From Bacillota bacterium (lineage in GTDB: Bacteria; Bacillota; Sulfobacillia; Sulfobacillales; Sulfobacillaceae): DNA of 64,000 bases. Every line of letters starts with the position of its first letter. The stretch's first letter is position 1. A model generated the notes under the pieces. It did not search any database. It saw nothing but the letters and a program-made list of their open reading frames with translations, and was not told the DNA's origin. Positions 59,032-64,000 of the stretch are shown piece after piece. The DNA lies in the NCBI GenBank assembly GCA_023511625.1, contig JAIMBD010000005.1:1-64000 (forward strand), in the 5' to 3' direction. The translations under genes were made by a program, and so were the position numbers.

Positions 59032-59810
59032 TCGCGTTGCGCGGCATCTACGTCATTTGGCTGCGGGAGCTTATCCGCTTCGTGCGGGAGCCGGCGCGGA
59101 TCGTGGGGATGGTGGCGCAGCCCTTGCTCTACCTCATCCTGGTCGGCAACGGGCTTGCGCACGGGTTTCAGTTTCGTGGGGCGGGGTCGGTGAACTACCT
59201 GGCCTTTATGTTCCCGGGCATCGTGGCCATGTCGGTGCTCTTCACCAGTGTCTTTTCGGCCATGTCCATCGTCTGGGACCGCGAGTTTGGCTTTCTCAAA
59301 GAAGTGTTGGTCAGCCCGGTGCCGCGGGCGGCCATCGCCATCGGTAAGGCGCTGGGCGGCACCACTGTGGCCGTGGCCCAAGGGGCGGTGATTCTGATCT
59401 TAAGCCCCTTGGTGGGCATCGCCCTGGAACCTGGCCGGTATCTGGCCATGCTTGGGGTGTTGGCGCTGCTGGCGCTGGCGTTGAACGGCCTCGGCATCTT
59501 GGTGGCGAGCCGCATGGAGTCGATGCAGGGTTTCCAAGTGGTCATGAACTTTCTTGTCATGCCGCTCTTTTTCTTGAGCGGCGCCTTGTACCCCTTGCGG
59601 GGGATGCCGGGGTGGCTGGCCGCCTTGATGCAGATCGACCCCGTCACCTACGGCGTCGATGCCCTGCGCCATCTGGTCTACTTCCGGAGCGCCCTGTTGG
59701 CTACCATCACCCAGTTCTCGCTGGCCGAAGACCTGGCCGTGACCTTGGGCACGGCGGCGCTTCTGCTCGTGGTTTCCACGGTGGCCTTCAACCGCACCCG
59801 GAGCGCCTGA
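59028..59810 (+). CDS. ABC-2 type permease (DrrB-like)
   Basis: A 260-residue protein with six membrane helices and the ABC-2 motifs MFPGIVAMSVLFTSVFSAMSIVWDREFGFLKEVLVSPVPR in outline and LSGALYPLRGMPGWLAALMQIDPVTYGVDALR in outline. ATG 59028 follows GAAGGAGG. It forms the membrane part of the exporter with the DrrA-type ATPase. Confidence 0.92.
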   Translation: MIALRGIYVIWLRELIRFVREPARIVGMVAQPLLYLILVGNGLAHGFQFRGAGSVNYLAFMFPGIVAMSVLFTSVFSAMSIVWDREFGFLKEVLVSPVPRAAIAIGKALGGTTVAVAQGAVILILSPLVGIALEPGRYLAMLGVLALLALALNGLGILVASRMESMQGFQVVMNFLVMPLFFLSGALYPLRGMPGWLAALMQIDPVTYGVDALRHLVYFRSALLATITQFSLAEDLAVTLGTAALLLVVSTVAFNRTRSA

Positions 59811-59928
59811 TCCGGGCGGGGATCCAGCCTCACGCCTTAAAGCGGCCGCGCCCGGGGCCCTTTGTTGCCCGCACGGCCTGGCTGGGTCGGGGAGGCTTGC
59901 AAACCGGCCGCGAAAGGTAGAAAACTTA

Positions 59929-59951
59929 AATGTTGGTTGGAGGTCAACATT
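59929..59951. promoter_or_regulatory. Inverted repeat, possible operator of the DHA2 pump
   Basis: AATGTTG (59929-59935) and CAACATT (59945-59951) form a perfect 7-bp inverted repeat with a nine-base spacer, 64 bases before the pump start. This suits a dimeric repressor such as TetR or MarR. Confidence 0.45.
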
Positions 59952-60014
59952 CAACGGGACCGGAGGATTTCCGTCCTGACGGGTGCACCGAAAACGGGAA
60001 GGGAGGGTGCGATC

Positions 60015-61490
60015 GTGAGCGTGCGCGGACAAGATCCGGTGGCCTCCCCCCAGTTGGCGGCCCAGCCCTTAGGCGAGCGCGAGCAGCGTTGGGTGCTGGC
60101 AGTGGTGTTGATGGGGCTGATGATCACCGCCGTCGACACCACCATCGTGGTGTTGGGCCTGCCGGTGATCATGCGCGACCTTCACGCTACCCTGGCTTCG
60201 GTGGTCTGGGTGATCATGGTCTACCTGTTGGTGCTGACCTTGCTGGCCACCCAGGTCGGGCGGCTTGGGGACCTCTACGGGCGGTCGCGGATGTACAACC
60301 TCGGTTTTGCCATCTTCACGCTGGGGTCGGTGCTGTGCGGCCTGTCCCAGTCGGCACCGGAGCTGATCGGCTTCCGCGTGCTGCAGGCCATCGGCGGAGC
60401 CCTCATCACGGCCAACAGCGGGGCCATCGTGGCCGACGCCGTGCCCGGTCCCAAGCGCGGCCGGGCCTTCGGCATCACCAGCATCGGGTGGAACATCGGC
60501 GCCATTCTGGGCATCCTCTTGGGCGGGATTCTCATCACCTACGTCAGCTGGCGGGCGGTGTTCTACATCAACCTGCCCATCGGCGTGGCCGCCCTGCTCC
60601 TCGGCTACCGGTGGCTGCCGCGCCGAGACCGCGGGCAGCGCCAGCCCCTCGACCCTGTGGGGATGGTCCTGCTCGGGGCGGGGTTGAGCGCGGTGCTGTT
60701 CGGCTTGACGCGAATGACCGGGACCGGCTTTACGGCCGCGGTGGGGGCGTTGGTGGCGGTAGGGCTTGGGTTCCTGGCAGGTTTTGCGGCCTGGGAGGCA
60801 CGGCACCCGAGCCCCTTGGTCAGCCTCGACCTCTTCCGCCATCGGGTGCTAAGCGCCTCCATCTTGGCGAGCTTCTTTCAGTCCCTCGGCGGGTACGCGG
60901 TCCTTTTCCTGGTGATCATGTTTCTGCAAGGGGTGCGCGGGTTAAGCCCCTTTTCCGCCTCCTTGTTGTTGGTGCCGGGCTACCTCGTCGGGGGGGCCAT
61001 TGGCCCTTGGGCCGGCCATTTGGCCGACCGCTGGGGTTCGCGGGTACCGGCGACGGTGGGCCTGTTGGTGCAGGTGGTGGGCATCGCCATCTACGGGAGC
61101 CTGACGGTGGGAAGCCCGCTGTGGCACGTGGCCCTGGCCTCGCTCATCAATGGGCTCGGCAGCGGGGCCTTTTATCCCGCCAACAACAGCGCAGTGGTGG
61201 TCAATGCTCCGCCCTCGGCGTACGGAGTGGCCAACGGGCTGTTGCGCACGTTTGCCAACGTGGGCATGGTGAGCAGCTTTGCCGTGAGCCTGTTGGTGGC
61301 CTCGATGGCCATTCCGCGCCAGGCGGCGTTTGCCATCTTCTTGGGCGTGACCCAACTCGGGGCGCAATTGGGCGGGGACTTCGTGCGCGGGCTGCATGCG
61401 GCCTTGGGCACGGCCATTGCCCTCATCTTGGTGGCGGCCCTGCTGTCGATCCTGCGCGGGGCCGAGCCGGCGCGCCGCGCTTCGCATTGA
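60015..61490 (+). CDS. EmrB/QacA-type MFS exporter (DHA2)
   Basis: A 491-residue protein with about 14 helices. It has VDTTIVVLGLPVIMRDL, motif A RLGDLYGRSRMYNLGFAIF, the motif C-like IGWNIGAILGILLGGILITYVSWRAVFYINLPIG in outline and a long C-terminal half. GTG 60015 is preferred because GGGAGGG lies seven bases upstream. It follows the MarR-ABC operon in the same direction after 204 bases with its own possible operator. The pump is a drug or metabolite antiporter; the substrate is unknown. Confidence 0.9.
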   Translation: MSVRGQDPVASPQLAAQPLGEREQRWVLAVVLMGLMITAVDTTIVVLGLPVIMRDLHATLASVVWVIMVYLLVLTLLATQVGRLGDLYGRSRMYNLGFAIFTLGSVLCGLSQSAPELIGFRVLQAIGGALITANSGAIVADAVPGPKRGRAFGITSIGWNIGAILGILLGGILITYVSWRAVFYINLPIGVAALLLGYRWLPRRDRGQRQPLDPVGMVLLGAGLSAVLFGLTRMTGTGFTAAVGALVAVGLGFLAGFAAWEARHPSPLVSLDLFRHRVLSASILASFFQSLGGYAVLFLVIMFLQGVRGLSPFSASLLLVPGYLVGGAIGPWAGHLADRWGSRVPATVGLLVQVVGIAIYGSLTVGSPLWHVALASLINGLGSGAFYPANNSAVVVNAPPSAYGVANGLLRTFANVGMVSSFAVSLLVASMAIPRQAAFAIFLGVTQLGAQLGGDFVRGLHAALGTAIALILVAALLSILRGAEPARRASH

Positions 61491-61522
61491 AGCGCTCCAA
61501 GTTCCCTCCAAGTTCTCTTCCA

Positions 61523-61551
61523 GGGCCCCTGCCGGAATCGGGCAGGGGCCC
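61523..61551 (+). terminator. Hairpin after the DHA2 pump
   Basis: A perfect 11-bp stem (GGGCCCCTGCC/GGCAGGGGCCC) with a seven-base loop is followed by TTGGTTCG, a weak T tract. Confidence 0.7.
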
Positions 61552-61647
61552 TTGGTTCGCCTGCCAAGAATATGGGGGCTGACCCGAGGGGCGGAGCAGT
61601 GGTAGGATCGCGCTCATATGGCGCGGCAAGCAAGGGAGGGAGGACAG

Positions 61648-62166
61648 ATGTGGCAGCCAAGGGGGCACAGGATAACACGCGCGGCCCTGGTGGGGCTCGG
61701 AGCTTTGGCCTTGGCCGTCACCGGGCCGGGGGCTAGGGCCGCCCCGGCCGAGGCGTCGGCGGCGTTGCCTTCGGTGCGGCAACCCAAAGCGCCGGCTTTG
61801 CCTCCGCTCACCATCGCCGGCCGCCGGGTGTTGGCAGTCTACACCATGCAGGCGACGGCTTACGGGCCCGAGGCCGAAGACAACTACCCCTACGGTCCTA
61901 CCAACTTTTTTGGCAGGGCGTTACGGCCGGGCACGGTGGCGGTCGACCCGCACACCATTCCCCTCGGGTCGACCGTGTACGTGACCGGATACCGCGACCC
62001 CCTGTTGCCGCCGGGGGGATTTGTGGGCAGGGCGCTTGACACCGGCCACGGCATCGTCGGCGCCCGCATCGACATCTACCTGGCGGGCTCGGCCGAGGCG
62101 GTCAACGCCTTTGGCGAACAAAAGGTGGCGGTTTTCGTCCTGGGGCCGCCGCAGGCGGGCGGCTGA
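61648..62166 (+). CDS. Secreted 3D-domain protein
   Basis: A 172-residue exported protein. A signal peptide (ITRAALVGLGALALAVTGPGARA) is followed by a 3D domain with its three aspartates: VAVDPHTIPLGSTVYVTG, RALDTGHGIVG and RIDIYL. The 3D fold resembles MltA-type lytic transglycosylases and is usual in Bacillota resuscitation/cell-wall hydrolases. ATG 61648 follows GGGAGGGAGGAC; ATG 61618 has no site. There is no LysM or G5 domain, so it is a minimal member. Confidence 0.85.
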   Translation: MWQPRGHRITRAALVGLGALALAVTGPGARAAPAEASAALPSVRQPKAPALPPLTIAGRRVLAVYTMQATAYGPEAEDNYPYGPTNFFGRALRPGTVAVDPHTIPLGSTVYVTGYRDPLLPPGGFVGRALDTGHGIVGARIDIYLAGSAEAVNAFGEQKVAVFVLGPPQAGG

Positions 62167-62317
62167 GCTTTGGCTGAAATCCGGGCCGAGCCATCCCGGC
62201 GCAGGGCGCCCTTATGGCAGACTGGAGGGCGATGACGCCCGAGGGGGCGCATATCGCACAGGACCCGCCGCGTGGTGAGGAGCGCGGCGTGTACCCAAGG
62301 AGGGAGTGGTTGCGAAC

Positions 62318-62851
62318 ATGCGTGGATTCCGGGGGATGGCGTCTCGGCGCCCGGCGTGGCTTTTGGCCGGTGCCCTGATGGCGGCAGGCATCGCCGGGTG
62401 CGGCGGCGCGGCCAGCTCCGGAGGATCCAGCGGCGCCACTGCACCGGCACCGGCGTCGGCGGCCGCAGCGCATCCTTCGGCCTTGGCGCACGGGCCGCAT
62501 TTCGGCCAGGGACGCCGGCTGGGGATGGCGCCGTTGGCCGCCACCTTAAGTCCGGTGCTGAAGCTTCCGGCGTCGACCATCGCCCAGGATCTGGAGCATG
62601 GCGAGTCGCTGGCCCAGATCGCGAAGCAACAGGGGGTATCCACTCAGGCCTTGACCCAGGCGCTGGAGCAACACCAAAAGACCGTGCTGGACAACCTGGT
62701 CAAAGCGGGGCGCCTGACCGAGGCCGAGGCGCAGCAGCGGTTGCAGCAGTTCGAGCAGCGCATCCCGCAGCTGATCAACCATGCCGGCGGCTTCTTTCCC
62801 CCGCGCATGCCGCCGTCGGGAGCGCCGGCGACACCCAGTCCAGGGCAGTGA
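62318..62851 (+). CDS. Lipoprotein with DUF2680-like helical repeat
   Basis: A 177-residue protein. A signal peptide with lipobox AAGIAGC is followed by an S/G/A-rich linker, then a helical part SLAQIAKQQGVSTQALTQAL, VKAGRLTEAEAQQRLQQFEQRI. This resembles DUF2680-type modules found in secreted Bacillota proteins. Its function is unknown. ATG 62318 is 13 bases after AGGAGGG; GTG 62306 is an alternative. A strong hairpin follows the gene. Confidence 0.7.
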   Translation: MRGFRGMASRRPAWLLAGALMAAGIAGCGGAASSGGSSGATAPAPASAAAAHPSALAHGPHFGQGRRLGMAPLAATLSPVLKLPASTIAQDLEHGESLAQIAKQQGVSTQALTQALEQHQKTVLDNLVKAGRLTEAEAQQRLQQFEQRIPQLINHAGGFFPPRMPPSGAPATPSPGQ

Positions 62852-62854
62852 CAA

Positions 62855-62880
62855 CGTCCCGGGGGCCCTCCCCCGGGACG
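62855..62880 (+). terminator. Hairpin after the lipoprotein gene
   Basis: A perfect 11-bp stem (CGTCCCGGGGG/CCCCCGGGACG) with a four-base loop, followed by CGGTGCGTTTTGG. It may act on both strands, since the next gene is convergent. Confidence 0.7.
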
Positions 62881-62915
62881 CGGTGCGTTTTGGGGCCGCA
62901 AGGCGGGTGGACATC

Positions 62916-63257
62916 CTACGGTTTGAGGTAGGCAAAGCCCTCCAGTTGCCGGCGGACCAGCTCGCCCACTGCCGATGGCACCACCTCGACGCCCGCAAGG
63001 AGCGCTTCTGGACTGACCCCCCGTGCCCGCATGGTGTTGCGGCACACGGCCACCGTGACGCCGCGAGCGCGTAAGGCCTCGAGCTCCAAAGGGAGCGTCG
63101 AGCGGGCGGCCTCGACGAGCGGCAAGGCATCGCCCTGGATCACGAGCTCGACGGTAGCGTCGGGCATCTCCGCCAAAAGGTTGGCGATGGAGGTCAAGGC
63201 CGCCCGATGACGGTCTGGATGGCCGGTGTTGAGGTGAAAGACGACGCGTGCAGACAT
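62916..63257 (-). CDS. DsrE/DsrF-like family protein
   Basis: A 113-residue small alpha/beta protein with VVFHLNTGHPDRHRAALTSIANLLAE, TVELVIQGDALPLVEA and a single Cys in VTVAVCRNTMRARG, the position of the sulfur-carrying Cys in DsrE-like proteins. ATG 63257 follows AAGGGGGAA. A perfect TATAAT on the minus strand at 63312-63307 may be the -10. A role in sulfur transfer is possible but not shown. Confidence 0.75.
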   Translation of the reverse strand: MSARVVFHLNTGHPDRHRAALTSIANLLAEMPDATVELVIQGDALPLVEAARSTLPLELEALRARGVTVAVCRNTMRARGVSPEALLAGVEVVPSAVGELVRRQLEGFAYLKP

Positions 63258-63490
63258 GCAGACGGTTCCCCCTTCGGAAGCTCGGGTGGCTTTCCTCAAT
63301 AAGTCAATTATAGCGCGGGAACCGCACCGGCCTTTCGGGAAGGGACAGGCAGGGAAAACCGGGGCCGAAGGCGAAAGGGGAGGGAGATCGGGGAGTGGCG
63401 CTGTCTTTCCCGGCAACGATGTGCATCAGGCGGTAAGACCAAGAAGGGAGGGAGGCCGGGCCGCTCAATACGGCCGGGCCGAGAAGCACC

Positions 63491-64000
63491 ATGGATCTGA
63501 AGTTGCGAGGCAAGCGGGCGTTGGTGACCGGCGGCAGCCGCGGCATCGGGCGGGCCATCGCCTTAAGGCTTTTGGAGGAAGGGGCCGAGGTGGCCATCGC
63601 CGCGCGCACGCGCTCGCGCCTGGAACAGGCGACGGCGGAGTTGAAGGCCGCGACGGGCGGCCGGGTGGTGCCGGTCGAAGTGGAGCTCACCTCGGCCGAG
63701 TCGATTCAGCGCATGGTGCGCGAGGCCGTGGAGGCGTTGGGCGGGCTCGAGATCCTGGTCAACGCCGGCGCCCGCGTCAGCGGCGGGGCCCCTGAGGACT
63801 TCGAGCACGTCACCGACGAGATGATCCTCCGCGACTTCGAGGAGAAGTTTCTCGGCTACCTGCGCTGCATCCGCGAAGCGGTGCCCTGGATTCGGCGGGC
63901 CGGCGGCGGAAGCATCCTCAACCTGGGCGGCAACGCCGCCCGCCAAGCGGGCGGGATCTCGGCCGGAGCCCGCAACGTGGCGGTGGTCAATCTGACCCGC
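63491..64000 (+). CDS. Short-chain dehydrogenase/reductase, cut by window end
   Basis: The first 170 residues of an SDR: KRALVTGGSRGIGRAIALRLL (cofactor TGxxxGIG), AARTRSR (suggesting NADP(H)), ILVNAGA and SILNLGG. The segment where YxxxK is expected reads GISAGARNVAVVNLTR, so the catalytic Tyr and Lys are not obvious. It may be an atypical SDR. The C-terminus lies outside the window. Confidence 0.85.
   Translation, partial: MDLKLRGKRALVTGGSRGIGRAIALRLLEEGAEVAIAARTRSRLEQATAELKAATGGRVVPVEVELTSAESIQRMVREAVEALGGLEILVNAGARVSGGAPEDFEHVTDEMILRDFEEKFLGYLRCIREAVPWIRRAGGGSILNLGGNAARQAGGISAGARNVAVVNLTR

Noticed and set aside
1-64000. CRISPR arrays, prophage attachment sites, replication origin
   Set aside because: No regularly spaced identical repeats, integrase gene, tRNA-flanked direct repeats or DnaA-box cluster were seen.

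Overview
The window is high-GC bacterial DNA (about two thirds G+C by eye). It shows strong AGGAGG-type ribosome binding sites, frequent GTG/TTG starts, sigma-A-like promoters, a ydaO-type (c-di-AMP) riboswitch, a cell-wall-binding-repeat-2 surface protein, a 3D-domain secreted protein and a YknXYZ-like efflux operon. Together these suggest a high-GC Bacillota (Firmicutes), perhaps a Sulfobacillia/Thermaerobacter-like lineage. The lineage is inferred from gene style only. No rRNA, convincing tRNA or CRISPR array was seen.

Layout. 1-3.4 kb: insertion-sequence graveyard (ISLre2, ISL3, IS256 and IS21 remnants, all broken or cut). 3.4-13.1 kb: two efflux operons, a MacAB/YknXYZ-like ABC exporter and an RND pump with a lipoprotein adaptor. 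13.1-15.4 kb: about 1 kb without a gene, then an MFS transporter. 15.9-27.4 kb: a chemosensory and c-di-GMP island made of cytoplasmic sensors: a CZB-type zinc receptor, a protoglobin-GGDEF-PAS-EAL protein, a SigH-like sigma factor, CheW, a CheA fused to a CheV-like CheW-REC tail, a frameshifted CheC-like phosphatase, a protoglobin receptor, a hemerythrin receptor and a wrecked cheY. 27.5-32.3 kb: a MarR-EmrA-EmrB-HlyD operon on the minus strand. 32.5-37.1 kb: esterase, pyruvate/oxaloacetate carboxyltransferase-like enzyme, a K+-channel-like membrane protein preceded by a tiny membrane peptide, a VOC protein and an R2/ferritin-like diiron protein. 37.3-43.5 kb: glycosyltransferase, otsB and otsA behind a c-di-AMP riboswitch, a macrodomain protein and a GH15 glycosidase. 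43.7-48 kb: a large secreted beta-propeller/CWB2 protein and a 1-Cys peroxiredoxin. 48-53 kb: a probable aromatic or heterocycle catabolic cluster with a RibB-like protein that lacks the catalytic motif. 53-57 kb: assimilatory sulfite reductase, siroheme synthesis genes and xdhC. 57.6-61.5 kb: a MarR-ABC exporter operon followed by a DHA2 MFS pump. 61.6-64 kb: a 3D-domain protein, a lipoprotein, a DsrE-like protein and an SDR cut by the window end.

How it fits together. Export is the dominant theme: five multi-gene or large efflux systems, two of them led by MarR genes. The second theme is sensing of oxygen or redox state by soluble heme and diiron receptors that would signal to one CheA, while the likely output protein CheY is a pseudogene here. 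Trehalose synthesis appears to be tied to osmotic signalling through c-di-AMP.
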